A stretch of DNA of 64,000 bases from Sphaerisporangium rubeum (lineage in GTDB: Bacteria > Actinomycetota > Actinomycetes > Streptosporangiales > Streptosporangiaceae): positions 2,472,501 to 2,536,500 of the forward strand of contig NZ_JACHIU010000001.1 in assembly GCF_014207705.1 (NCBI RefSeq). Reading direction: 5' to 3'. The notes below the pieces were generated by a model. That model saw only the letters and a program-made list of their open reading frames with translations. It did no database searches and was not told the origin of the DNA. The position numbers were made by a program, and so were the translations under genes. Below, in pieces: positions 16,061 through 30,596 of this stretch (position 1 is the stretch's first letter; every line of letters begins with the position of its first letter).

Positions 16061-16252
16061 ATGGGAACGCCGGAGTTCATACACGTACAAAAGTATTTGT
16101 CCGGAGTCGACTACCCGGTAACGAAAGAGCAGCTGCTGGAACACGCCAAGAGCCACAAGGCCGACGAGAAGGCCATGGAGGCACTGCGGCAGCTTCCCGA
16201 GGGCACCTTCGACGGCCCCAACGCCGTCAGCAAGGCGGTCGCTCGCACCTGA
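16061..16252 (+). CDS. DUF2795 domain-containing small protein
   Basis: 63 residues, ATG at 16061 with a GGGGGGG ribosome site 6 bases upstream. The sequence (YLSGVDYPVTKEQLLEHAKSHKADEKAMEALRQLPEGTFDGPNAVSKAV) matches the small helical DUF2795 family of actinobacteria, which has no established function. It is transcribed away from the lanthipeptide operon and is 112 bp upstream of the aminotransferase gene, possibly in one transcript. Confidence 0.85.
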   Translation: MGTPEFIHVQKYLSGVDYPVTKEQLLEHAKSHKADEKAMEALRQLPEGTFDGPNAVSKAVART

Positions 16253-16364
16253 GCGGCTCTCACCGCGAACACGGCCGATCTCCGGCTGAACCGGACGCCG
16301 CCGGGCCGCGTACCTCCCCATGTCGCGTCCCGGCGACGTCCGCCGTTCATGGAGGAGGCCCCCA

Positions 16365-17897
16365 TTGCCTGTGTCGCCTGGTGCCGGCGAGGCCGGCCCG
16401 CCGCGTGCCGAGGCGCACAGCCCGTCGTACTTCTCGCTGCTGCGCGGAAGTCCCGGGCTGCGCGAGGCGCCGGTGGACTTCTGCATCCCCTGCAACCCGT
16501 ACTTCCCCACACCGGAGCTGTTCGGGCTGCTTCAGCAGAACCTCACGACGATCCTGAAGTACTACCCGAGCGACGCCGGCGCCATCACCGCCGAACTCGG
16601 CTCGTTGCTGGGGCTCCAGCCGCAGACCCTCGTCATGGGCAACGGCTCCACCGAACTGATCACCTGGATCGACCACCTGCTGATCCGTGAGAGCGTCGCC
16701 GTCCCCGTGCCGACCTTCGGCCGCTGGACCGACCAGCCGCTGGAGACCGGCAAACGGGTGGACATGTACCGCCTGCCGGAAGAGCGGGGATTCGCCTTGG
16801 ACACCGAGGACTTGGTGCGCTTCATCCGCGCACGCGGCTCACGGGCCGCGGTGATCTGCAACCCCAGCAACCCCGACGGCGGCTACCTGCGCCGCGCACA
16901 GGTGATCGACCTGCTCGACCGGCTCACCGACCTGGACCTGGTCGTGGTGGACGAGTCGTTCATCGACTTCGTCGACGAGGAGCACTCGCCGAGCGTCGCC
17001 GACGAGGCCGCGCTGCGGCCCAACGTCGTCGTGCTCAAGAGCCTCGGCAAGAACTTCGGCCTGCACGGCATCCGCTTCGGCTACATGGTGGCCAACCCGG
17101 CGCTCGCCGGCACGGTGCGCCGCATGCTGCCGAAGTGGAACCTCAACTCGTTCGCCGAGGCGGTCGTGTTCCTGCTCAAGGAGCACACGCGGGCCTACCA
17201 GGAGAGTCTGCGGCTGGTCGCGGCGGACCGCCGGTCGATGCTCCAGCAGCTGTCGGCGCTGCCGGGGCTCAAGGTGTACCCGTCGCAGGGCAACTTCTTG
17301 CTGGTGCGGCTGCCGGACGGCAAGGACGGGGTGCACCTGCGCGACCACCTGCTGTCGTCGTACAACCTGCATGTGCGCGAGTGCGGCAACAAGCTCGGTT
17401 CGAGCAGCCGCTTCCTGCGGTTCGCCGTACGGCCCCGCCAGGACGTCGTCCGGCTCGCCGACGGCCTGCGTGCCTACCTGTACGCCGGATCCGGCCGCGT
17501 CACGGCCGCCATCACCTCCGCCGCCGTCGTCCCGCCGTCGCCGCCGTCCGCGCCGTACCGGGAGGAGCCGGCCTACCTGGAGAAGCCCGCGTACCGGGAG
17601 GAGCCGGCGTACCGGGAGAAGCCCGCGTACCGGGAGGAGCCCGTCTACCGCGCCGAGACGTACGCCACACCGGCCCCCGCGGTGACCGAGGCGCCGGTGT
17701 ACCGCATGGAACCGGCGCGGCGGGAGACGCCGTACCCGGAGGACCCGTTCGTCGTCGGCGGGGACGACCCGCGGCACCGCAGGCTGGACCCCCTGGACCT
17801 CAGCACCCGCTGGACGTTCGGTGAGGACACCTCGCCGTTCCGCGCGCTCGGTGACGGCCGGGCCGAGCACACGCGGGGGTACGACCACCGGAGCTGA
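16365..17897 (+). CDS. PLP-dependent class I/II aminotransferase with a Tyr/Glu/Pro repeat tail
   Basis: 510 residues from the TTG at 16365, chosen because GGAGGAGG sits 6 bases upstream; a GTG at 16371 or the unsupported ATG at 16320 are alternatives. Residues ~20-380 form a fold-type I aminotransferase close to histidinol-phosphate aminotransferase and CobD-like enzymes: YYPSDAG, GNGSTELITW, CNPSNPDGG, VVVDESFIDF, the PLP-lysine loop SLGKNFGLHGIRFG and RFLRFAVRP. The last ~130 residues are unrelated: about six copies of a six-residue unit (PAYREE/PAYREK), then an acidic-basic tail. The reaction is unknown. A class I/II aminotransferase near a lanthipeptide operon could be coincidental. Confidence 0.85.
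   Translation: MPVSPGAGEAGPPRAEAHSPSYFSLLRGSPGLREAPVDFCIPCNPYFPTPELFGLLQQNLTTILKYYPSDAGAITAELGSLLGLQPQTLVMGNGSTELITWIDHLLIRESVAVPVPTFGRWTDQPLETGKRVDMYRLPEERGFALDTEDLVRFIRARGSRAAVICNPSNPDGGYLRRAQVIDLLDRLTDLDLVVVDESFIDFVDEEHSPSVADEAALRPNVVVLKSLGKNFGLHGIRFGYMVANPALAGTVRRMLPKWNLNSFAEAVVFLLKEHTRAYQESLRLVAADRRSMLQQLSALPGLKVYPSQGNFLLVRLPDGKDGVHLRDHLLSSYNLHVRECGNKLGSSSRFLRFAVRPRQDVVRLADGLRAYLYAGSGRVTAAITSAAVVPPSPPSAPYREEPAYLEKPAYREEPAYREKPAYREEPVYRAETYATPAPAVTEAPVYRMEPARRETPYPEDPFVVGGDDPRHRRLDPLDLSTRWTFGEDTSPFRALGDGRAEHTRGYDHRS
17555..17660 (+). repeat. 18-bp in-frame repeats in the aminotransferase tail
   Basis: Units of the type GCGTACCGGGAGGAGCCG repeat about six times and encode PAYREE-like hexapeptides. 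Confidence 0.85.
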
Positions 17898-17916
17898 GGA
17901 GAAACGGAGAATGAGG

Positions 17917-17946
17917 GACATATGGCGTCACATGACGCCATATGTC
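17917..17946. promoter_or_regulatory. 30-bp palindrome between the aminotransferase and ppgK
   Basis: Two perfect 14-bp arms, GACATATGGCGTCA and TGACGCCATATGTC, around a 2-bp centre (CA). It is 19 bp after the aminotransferase stop and 107 bp before the ppgK start. The tiny centre and lack of a T run favour a protein-binding operator over a terminator. Confidence 0.65.
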
Positions 17947-18052
17947 TGCCAGGTTGCGTCATGCGATCCCCGCACCTGCTAGGACTATGGACGTCCCGCC
18001 GGGGCACTGAACCTTGTGGTGCGGCGACCGGCACAGCGGGTGAGGGAGCACG

Positions 18053-18796
<744 letters not shown>

Positions 18797-18884
18797 CACG
18801 TGAAACAAGAATCTTCCTCCACCCGGTTCTGGGTTTGCGCCTGGTGCTGAGGGCACTTTAGAGAGCAGGGTGGAAGGAGGAGAC

Positions 18885-19322
18885 GTGGAGGTGACCATCG
18901 CATTGCGCTTGCCGCGCGATGCAGCGAGCGTGTCCGTCACGAGGCAGATCCTGGGGGCCGAACTCGACGTGCTCGGAGTCGAGCGTCAGATCCGTGACGA
19001 CATCCAGCTCATGCTCACCGAGGCGTGCTCGAACGTCATCAGGCACGCCACAGAGACGGACGAGTACACCGTCAGCGCCGAACTGATCGGCGAACGCTGT
19101 GTGATCACGGTGGTCGACACCGGCAACGGCTTCGATCCCGAGGCGATCGCCGACAAGAACGGTTCGATGCTGACCGAACACGGACGCGGCCTGCAGATCA
19201 TGCGCGCGTTGGCCGACGACTGCCGGTTCTTCACCCGGCCACGCCAAGGCGCGGTCGTGTGCCTGGAGAAGGCGCTGCGTTTCACCAACGGCGCCGCCGG
19301 TCAGATGCTCAGTTCCCACTGA
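18885..19322 (+). CDS. Anti-sigma-factor-type ATP-binding protein (RsbW-like HATPase)
   Basis: 145 residues from GTG 18885, close behind GGAAGGAGG; GTG 18891 is equally possible. A compact GHKL ATPase with N-box LMLTEACSNVIRHA, G1 box VVDTGNGFDPE and G2 box EHGRGLQIMRAL, and no other domain. Such proteins bind and phosphorylate anti-anti-sigma factors or hold sigma factors in actinomycetes. No sigma or anti-anti-sigma gene is adjacent, so its partner is elsewhere. Confidence 0.88.
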   Translation: MEVTIALRLPRDAASVSVTRQILGAELDVLGVERQIRDDIQLMLTEACSNVIRHATETDEYTVSAELIGERCVITVVDTGNGFDPEAIADKNGSMLTEHGRGLQIMRALADDCRFFTRPRQGAVVCLEKALRFTNGAAGQMLSSH

Positions 19323-19424
19323 GCGCCGGGTCCGTCCCGGTAAACCGCTGGCGAAGCCCCCGCAGGAGTTGCTTATCCTTGCCGGGGGCGGTCGCGTGAG
19401 ACGGAGGCGGCCGGGAAAGCGACC

Positions 19425-23324
<3,900 letters not shown>

Positions 23325-23439
23325 CTCGGCAATGCCGTCGAGCATGTCCAGGCCCTGTGATTCGGCGGACGTCGACCGGAGGCCGGCAGGGACGAGGTGA
23401 CCGAGTAGGGTTCGGACGGTGTGCGCGGAAGGAGGTCCG

Positions 23440-24096
23440 GTGATCCGGGTGGTGGTGTTCGACGTCGGGGAGACGTTGGTCGACGAGACGCGGATCTGGA
23501 CGCGGTGGGCCGAACGGCTCGGGGTGACGCCGTTCACGATGCACGGGGTGCTCGGCGGCATGGCGGCGCTGGATCGTTCGCATCGGGAGGCGTTCGAGGT
23601 GGTGCGGCCGGGGATCGACATCGGGGCCGAGATCGAGGCCTGGCGGCGCGACGATCCGGACGGGTTGCGGGAGAACTTCGACGCCGACGACCTGTATCCG
23701 GACGTCCGTCCCGGCCTCGCGTCACTCCGCGACGCCGGTTACCAGGTCATCATCGCCGGCAACCAGCCCGTCCAGGCGTACGACGCGCTGACCGCCATGG
23801 ACCTTCCGGTGGACGCCGTGTACACCTCCGCGGGCTGGTCCGTCACCAAACCGCACCCCGCCTTCTTCGGCAAGGTCGCCGCCGCCGCGGGCTGTCCGCC
23901 GGAGGAGATCCTCTACGTGGGGGACCGCCTCGACAACGACATCCTCCCCGGCCGCCAGGCAGGCATGCGCACCGCTCTGATCCGCCGCGGCCCCTGGGGC
24001 CACCTCCACGCGACCCGTCCCACCGCCTCCGCCGCCGACCTGATCGTCGACACCATTCCTGACATCACCATTGCCTTGGTGGAAGATCGTCTCTGA
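23440..24096 (+). CDS. HAD family hydrolase
   Basis: 218 residues from GTG 23440, with GGAGG 4 bases upstream (a GTG at 23419 is less well placed). Motif I VVVFDVGETLVDET, motif II IIAGNQ, motif III lysine in SVTKPHPAFFGK and motif IV YVGDRLDNDILPGRQAGM show a haloacid-dehalogenase-type phosphatase with a C1 helical cap (~15-90). Substrate unknown. It begins 115 bp after the helicase gene, possibly co-transcribed. Confidence 0.9.
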   Translation: MIRVVVFDVGETLVDETRIWTRWAERLGVTPFTMHGVLGGMAALDRSHREAFEVVRPGIDIGAEIEAWRRDDPDGLRENFDADDLYPDVRPGLASLRDAGYQVIIAGNQPVQAYDALTAMDLPVDAVYTSAGWSVTKPHPAFFGKVAAAAGCPPEEILYVGDRLDNDILPGRQAGMRTALIRRGPWGHLHATRPTASAADLIVDTIPDITIALVEDRL

Positions 24097-24329
24097 TCGG
24101 ACGAAGGGGTTCGGCGGCGGCTCGCCGGCGACGGGACGGCCATCTTCGCCGGGGTGCGCTTCGCACCGCTCGTGGAACCGCGTCTGGTCTCGTTCACTCT
24201 CAGGCGACTCATTGTGGCTGGTCGGGGTAGAAGGGGTTGCGGGCTGGGGAACAGCGTGTGGCCTGGACGTGACGTGCTCGCCTTTCGGAGGTGGGGTCGC
24301 TCGCGTTCATGATGGTGCGGGAGGGTCGG

Positions 24330-25205
24330 ATGGGTGCGACGGTGGACGTTGTGGTCCTGACGATGAACGATCGGCCGGAGGCGTTCCGGGAGGCCATGGA
24401 CTCCTTGCTGGCGCAGCGAGGGGTTTCGATGCGGGTGGTCGTGGTGGGGAACGGGGTGGAGCCCGAGGGGGTGCCTGAGGGGGTTCGGGCGGTGGGGTTG
24501 CCGGTCAATCTGGGGATTCCTCAGGGGAGGAATGTGGGGGCTGAGGTTCTAGGTGGGGAGGATGCGGGGGAGTTTCTGTTCTTCTTGGACAATGACGCGG
24601 TTCTGCCGGAGGTGGACACTCTCGCGCGGTTGGTGGGGGAGGCGCGGGAGCATGAGGAGGCGGCTTATGTGCAGCCGCGGATCGCGGACGCCGGGTCGGG
24701 GGTGACGTTGCGGCGGTGGGTGCCGCGGCTTCGTGCGGGGGATCCGGGGCGGCCGGGGAGTGTCACGGTGATGGCGGAAGGGGTGGTGTTGATCCGGCGG
24801 GCCGACTATGAGGCGGTCGGGGGGTGGCCGGGGCATTTCTTTCTTTTTCACGAGGGGATCGATCTGAGTTGGCGGTTGTGGGATCTCGGGAGGACGGGGT
24901 GGTACGCGGCGGGGGTGGTGGTGCATCACCCGGCGACGTCGCCGAGCAGGCACGATCTGTACTACCGGCTGGTGGCGCGTAACCGGGTGTGGCTGGCGTA
25001 CCGGCGGCTGCCTGCGGCGCTGATCCCGGTCTACCTGGCGACGTGGACGTTGCTCAGTGTCGTGCGGATCCGGCGGAGGGGGAATCTCGCGGTCTGGTTC
25101 ACCGGGTTGTGGGAGGGGATCAAGGGGGGTCACGGCAGGCGGCGGCCCATGTCGTGGGGGACGGTGCTTCGGCTGACGCTCGCGGGGAGGCCGCCGATCG
25201 TGTGA
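24330..25205 (+). CDS. Glycosyltransferase family 2
   Basis: 291 residues from ATG 24330 (GGGAGGG upstream; earlier in-frame starts at 24291 lack one). GT-A motifs: VDVVVLTMNDRP, NLGIPQGRNVGAE, the FLFFLDNDAVLP metal site, and HEGIDLSWRLWDLG (ED-like acceptor motif). A hydrophobic C-terminal part (ALIPVYLATWTLLSVV) suggests membrane association. The gene uses many GGG, GTG and TTG codons, unlike the C-ending codons of the helicase upstream. Likely modifies an envelope glycan; acceptor unknown. Confidence 0.87.
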   Translation: MGATVDVVVLTMNDRPEAFREAMDSLLAQRGVSMRVVVVGNGVEPEGVPEGVRAVGLPVNLGIPQGRNVGAEVLGGEDAGEFLFFLDNDAVLPEVDTLARLVGEAREHEEAAYVQPRIADAGSGVTLRRWVPRLRAGDPGRPGSVTVMAEGVVLIRRADYEAVGGWPGHFFLFHEGIDLSWRLWDLGRTGWYAAGVVVHHPATSPSRHDLYYRLVARNRVWLAYRRLPAALIPVYLATWTLLSVVRIRRRGNLAVWFTGLWEGIKGGHGRRRPMSWGTVLRLTLAGRPPIV

Positions 25206-25235
25206 AGGGGACGTCGTGCCGGCCGGGGGTCATGT

Positions 25236-25311
25236 GGTGGACATGGGGCACCGGTAGGGCACGTGCCTGGGGGTTCGGCGGCCGGGGGTTCGGTGGACAT
25301 GGGGCACCGGT
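25236..25311. repeat. 20-bp direct repeat between convergent genes
   Basis: GGTGGACATGGGGCACCGGT occurs at 25236-25255 and 25292-25311, 56 bp apart, each preceded by a GGCCGGGGGT-like stretch. Confidence 0.9.
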
Positions 25312-25355
25312 GGGGCCGCGCCAGGGGTCTTGGCGGTCGGGGTGCCCCACCGGTG
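25305..25355. terminator. Hairpin between convergent glycosyltransferase and esterase genes
   Basis: Perfect 12-bp arms CACCGGTGGGGC (25305-25316) and GCCCCACCGGTG (25344-25355) with a 27-nt loop. Position between two converging genes suits a two-way terminator, though no T run is present. Confidence 0.5.
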
Positions 25356-25380
25356 GGTCGGTGCTGACGGGGTCAGGTGG

Positions 25381-26328
25381 CTACGGCCTGCTTTGGGGTG
25401 CGGCGGCCGGGGGTGTGGCGTCGAGGCCGAAGAAGCGGATGGCGTGGACGGCCATGCCCTTGTGGGGGAGGTCGTGGCCGGCGTCGGTGATGGTCCAGGC
25501 CTCTATCTGGCCGGTGCCGTAGACGCGCTTGGTCCAGTTCCGCTGCACGGTGGTGGTGGATGTGGGGATCTGACTGGTCTCCCACACGTCGGTCCACTGG
25601 TCGACCTGCTTCCGCAGCATCGAGAAGTTCAGGACGTCGTCGGTGGTGCCGTGCCAGGCCATGAGGCGGGGACGGGGGCCTGTGTAGCCGGGGTAGGCGC
25701 CGCGTACCAGGTCGCCCCAGTGCCGGGGGGTGCGGTCGCCGCAGCCGGGAGGGCCGAGGCAGCCGAAGGGGACGCCGGCGAAGGGTGCGCCTGCCGTGAA
25801 GACGTCGGGGTGGGTGGCGAGCAGGTTGACGGTCTCCATGGCGCCGGAGGAGAAGCCGGTGGCGAACACGCGTCGTGCGTCTCCGTTGTGGCGCCGGACG
25901 ACGTGATTCACCATGGAGACGATCGACGCCGGATCGCTGCCGCCGTCGTGGCGCAGCGCGTCGTCCGACCACACGTCGAAGCAGTTGGACAGGCCGTTGG
26001 CGCTCTTGCCGGCCTGCGGGTAGATGACGACGAAGCCGTAGCGGTCGGCGAGCGAGGCGAACTCGGTGTCCTGGTGGAAGGCGGTGGCGGTGCCGTTGCA
26101 GCCGTGCATCGCCACCAGGATTCCCGGCCGGGGGGCCACGTCGGCGGGGACGTACAGGTACATCTGAATGTCGCCGGGGTTGGCGCCGAAGTCGGTCACC
26201 TGAGTGAGGGTCGCCGCGGTCGCCTGCGGCTCGGGGGCCGTCGAGGCGGACAGCGCGGTGATCACTCCGGTGCTCACCGCGACGACACCGGCACCGAGGC
26301 CGACGAGTTGCTTGACGTGCTTTCTCAT
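25381..26328 (-). CDS. Secreted CE1/PHB-depolymerase-like esterase
   Basis: 315 residues from the ATG at 26328 (GGAGGA almost touching the start). A signal peptide (KHVKQLVGLGAGVVAVSTGVITALSA) is followed by an alpha/beta hydrolase of the poly(3-hydroxybutyrate) depolymerase/acetylxylan or feruloyl esterase type: LVAMHGCNGTATAFH oxyanion region, ATGFSSGAMET with nucleophile Ser160, MAWHGTTDDVLN (acid) and DAGHDLPHKG (His). It is divergent from a GH10 xylanase across a 675-bp region, so removal of acetyl or feruloyl groups from xylan is a reasonable guess. PHB depolymerase activity cannot be excluded from sequence. Confidence 0.85.
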   Translation of the reverse strand: MRKHVKQLVGLGAGVVAVSTGVITALSASTAPEPQATAATLTQVTDFGANPGDIQMYLYVPADVAPRPGILVAMHGCNGTATAFHQDTEFASLADRYGFVVIYPQAGKSANGLSNCFDVWSDDALRHDGGSDPASIVSMVNHVVRRHNGDARRVFATGFSSGAMETVNLLATHPDVFTAGAPFAGVPFGCLGPPGCGDRTPRHWGDLVRGAYPGYTGPRPRLMAWHGTTDDVLNFSMLRKQVDQWTDVWETSQIPTSTTTVQRNWTKRVYGTGQIEAWTITDAGHDLPHKGMAVHAIRFFGLDATPPAAAPQSRP

Positions 26329-26701
26329 TCCTCCGCCTCGTGGTCCGCCGGCGCGCCGGCGGACACGCCTCGGGCCTCGCGGCCGTCTGTGGTGGGAGAT
26401 CCTCTGCCGAGAGCCACACGGCATGGCACCGGGAGCCGAGACGTGGTGTCTGTCTCGGGCCCGCCGAGCCGGCTGTGGCGTCCGCGAACGGATGAACGTG
26501 CTGTGAGCGCTGATGCGTCGATCTGGCCGGCAGCCGCTCCTTCCGTCGCGGTGGCCCGTGGTGGTGGGGCGGAGCAAATACGAGGCTTTGTCGTCTCGTC
26601 AAGGGGGGTGGTGCGGCTCGTGCCGGAGCCGGCGGTGAAGCGGCGGCGGCTGATCTGCGTGATCAGGCAGGGAACGCACGTGGCCGGTGCTGATGGTGTG
26701 A

Positions 26702-26712
26702 TGAAACTTTCA
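26702..26712. promoter_or_regulatory. Candidate LacI-type operator TGAAACTTTCA
   Basis: Perfect odd palindrome TGAAA-C-TTTCA, 292 bp before the xylanase start. It matches the GAAA-N-TTTC pattern around the LacI gene at 52-53 kb. Confidence 0.55.
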
Positions 26713-26769
26713 ACTCTCTGGATCGCGCAGGCTGGTGCAGGTGGGTGTGGGGGGTGCCGGGTCGGTTGA

Positions 26770-28500
<1,731 letters not shown>

Positions 28501-28516
28501 CCGTCCCCGACACCGG

Positions 28517-28551
28517 CGCCTCCGGCACGGCTTCCCGCCGCGCCGGAGGCG
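28517..28551. terminator. Terminator hairpin after the xylanase gene
   Basis: Perfect 10-bp arms CGCCTCCGGC and GCCGGAGGCG with a 15-nt loop, 16 bp past the xylanase stop and followed by TTCTGT. It also lies just beyond the convergent kinase gene. Confidence 0.65.
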
Positions 28552-28556
28552 TTCTG

Positions 28557-30575
28557 TCACGGGTGCGGCTCCGGTGAGGGCCGCTGCGCCAGCGGGTGCG
28601 CGGGGTGCGGGTCGGGTGGCAGGTTGTCGTTCGGCAGGATGATCATGCTGGTGGGGAGGAGGACGACGGCGCTGGTGCCGCCGTACGGGGAGCGGCGCAG
28701 GGTGACCTTGGCGTGGTGGCGGGCCGCGAGGCGGCTGACGACGAACAGGCCGAGGCGGTCGCTGTCGGCGAGGTCGAACTCCGGGGGGTCGGCGAGGCGC
28801 TGGTTGATCTCCTCGCGCGCCTCCTCGCTCAGGCCGAGGCCCCGGTCCTCCACCTCGACGGCGAAGCCACGGCCCACCAGTTCGCCGCGGATCTGCACCC
28901 GGGTGGTCGGCGGCGAGAAGACGGTGGCGTTCTCGATGAGCTCGGCGAGCAGGTGGATGACGTCGGCGACGGCGGTGCCGGCGATGGCGGCGTCGGACAT
29001 CGGCAGTACGGTGACGCGCGCGTGCTGCTCGACCTCGGCCACGGCGCCGCGGACGACGTCGTGCACGGGGACGGGACGGCGCCAGGCGCGGCCGGCGGGT
29101 GCGCCGGACAGAATGATCAGGCCTTCGGCCTGGCGGCGCATGCGGGTGGTGAGGTGGTCGAGCGAGAAGATGTCGGCCAGTGTGTCGGGTGCGTCGGTCT
29201 TGCTCTGCATGGTGCTGAGTTGCGTGAGCTGCCGGTGCAGCAGCGACTGGTTGCGGCGGGCCAGGTTGCGGAAGACGTGGCTGACACCGGTACGCAGGTC
29301 GGCCTGGCCCACGGCGGCCTCGATGGCGGTGCGGCGCACGGTGGTCAGGGCCTGCGCGACGTCCTGGGCCTCCAGCGTGGTGCCGGTGATGGTGACGGGA
29401 GGCGCCTCGGACTCGACGTCCACGGCCTGGCTGTCACGCAGCTTGCTCACCACGCGGGGAAGTTGCACGTCGGCCAGTTCCAGCGCGGCGCTGCGCAGGT
29501 CGGCGAGCTCCTGCGCGAGGCCCCGGCCGAGCCGCGCCGACAGCACGAGAGCGATGAGGATCGCGAGCAGGCCGAGGCCGCCGGCGGCGACGATCTGCGC
29601 GATCATGCCGGCGGCGGTGGCGTCGGACCGGTCGTTGAGCAGCGCCTGGCTGTCGCCGGTGAGGCGGTCGAGCCCGGGCCCGACCGAGGTGGCGAGGGCC
29701 TGCCAGTCCTGCGCGGACGCCGGGAGTCCGTCGCCGGCCAGCACCTGGTTCTCCAGCGCGACGAGGTTGCGGTAGTCGGCCGAGTCGAGCAGCGTGTCGT
29801 ACGGCCGCCGCAGCTCCCCGTCGAGCACGGCGACGCCGCGGTCCAGCAGCAGCCGGCGGCCCGCGACCATCTCGGCGAGCGCGCGCCGCTCGTGTCCCTG
29901 CAGCGGGCCGCGCAGGATGGCGGCGGTCAGCAGCGCGTCCTCCCGCGACAGCGTCTCGCGGGACCTGACGATGGTCTGCAGCCCCGCCGCCTGCCGGAAC
30001 AGCCCGATCTCCGGCACGGTGACCAGCCGGTCGTACAGGCCGTACAGGGTGTCCTGGATCCTGGTGTACTCCTGCACGATGCGCATCCGGTCCAGCGTCC
30101 GCGCGTCCACGTCCTGGCGGATGGTGCCGAGGCCCTGGGCCTGCCGTTCCAGTTCGGCCACGTCGGCCAGGATGTCGGGGCCGATCGCCGACAGGCCCTC
30201 CAGGGACGTGGCCCGCTGGTGGAACAGCGACACGGCGGCGTCGGTGTCCTCACGCGCGTCCGACAGCCGTCCGCCGTCGGACTCGTCGCTGCTCACGAGC
30301 ATCGCCGACAGGCGGCGTTCCTGCATGACGGCGGACGCGAGGTTCGCGGCCGGCATGGCGACCTGGTCGAACTGGGTGACGGCCCTGCGCAGCTCGAAGT
30401 AGTCGCCGACGATGTGGCCGGTGATGAACATCCACAGCACCGACAGCGCCGCGATCGGCAGGCATAACAGGGAGTACAGCTTGAAGCGGATGGTCCGCAT
30501 CCGCGCGGGTGGTGCCGGCTGCCCGAGGGGCACGAGCCGCCGTACAGCGGCCCCGAGGTCAGTGAAGGCGCCCAC
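28557..30575 (-). CDS. Sensor histidine kinase with nitrate/nitrite-sensing (NIT) domain
   Basis: 672 residues from a GTG at 30575 with GGAGG 6 bases upstream. One membrane helix (LLCLPIAALSVLWMFITGHIV), an extracytoplasmic helical NIT domain (~50-300, FDQVAMPAANLASAVMQERRLSAMLV), a second helix (IVAAGGLGLLAILIALVLSARL), a linker, and a cytosolic ATPase with HVFRNLARRNQSLLHRQL, N-box HLLAELIENATVFSPP and G-box VEDRGLGLS. This type usually sits with roadblock, DUF742 and small GTPase genes; none are here. Instead it follows the ECF transporter/amidohydrolase genes by 21 bp and is probably co-transcribed with them. Confidence 0.88.
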   Translation of the reverse strand: MGAFTDLGAAVRRLVPLGQPAPPARMRTIRFKLYSLLCLPIAALSVLWMFITGHIVGDYFELRRAVTQFDQVAMPAANLASAVMQERRLSAMLVSSDESDGGRLSDAREDTDAAVSLFHQRATSLEGLSAIGPDILADVAELERQAQGLGTIRQDVDARTLDRMRIVQEYTRIQDTLYGLYDRLVTVPEIGLFRQAAGLQTIVRSRETLSREDALLTAAILRGPLQGHERRALAEMVAGRRLLLDRGVAVLDGELRRPYDTLLDSADYRNLVALENQVLAGDGLPASAQDWQALATSVGPGLDRLTGDSQALLNDRSDATAAGMIAQIVAAGGLGLLAILIALVLSARLGRGLAQELADLRSAALELADVQLPRVVSKLRDSQAVDVESEAPPVTITGTTLEAQDVAQALTTVRRTAIEAAVGQADLRTGVSHVFRNLARRNQSLLHRQLTQLSTMQSKTDAPDTLADIFSLDHLTTRMRRQAEGLIILSGAPAGRAWRRPVPVHDVVRGAVAEVEQHARVTVLPMSDAAIAGTAVADVIHLLAELIENATVFSPPTTRVQIRGELVGRGFAVEVEDRGLGLSEEAREEINQRLADPPEFDLADSDRLGLFVVSRLAARHHAKVTLRRSPYGGTSAVVLLPTSMIILPNDNLPPDPHPAHPLAQRPSPEPHP

Positions 30576-30596
30576 GGCGCACCTCCGGGTGGGGGG

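Noticed and set aside
15549-16252. A local RamR-type regulator for the lanthipeptide operon
   Set aside because: The only nearby gene is a DUF2795 protein with no response-regulator or helix-turn-helix features.
26329-26700. Small gene between esterase and xylanase
   Set aside because: Frames here are antisense or lack start signals and show no codon bias.
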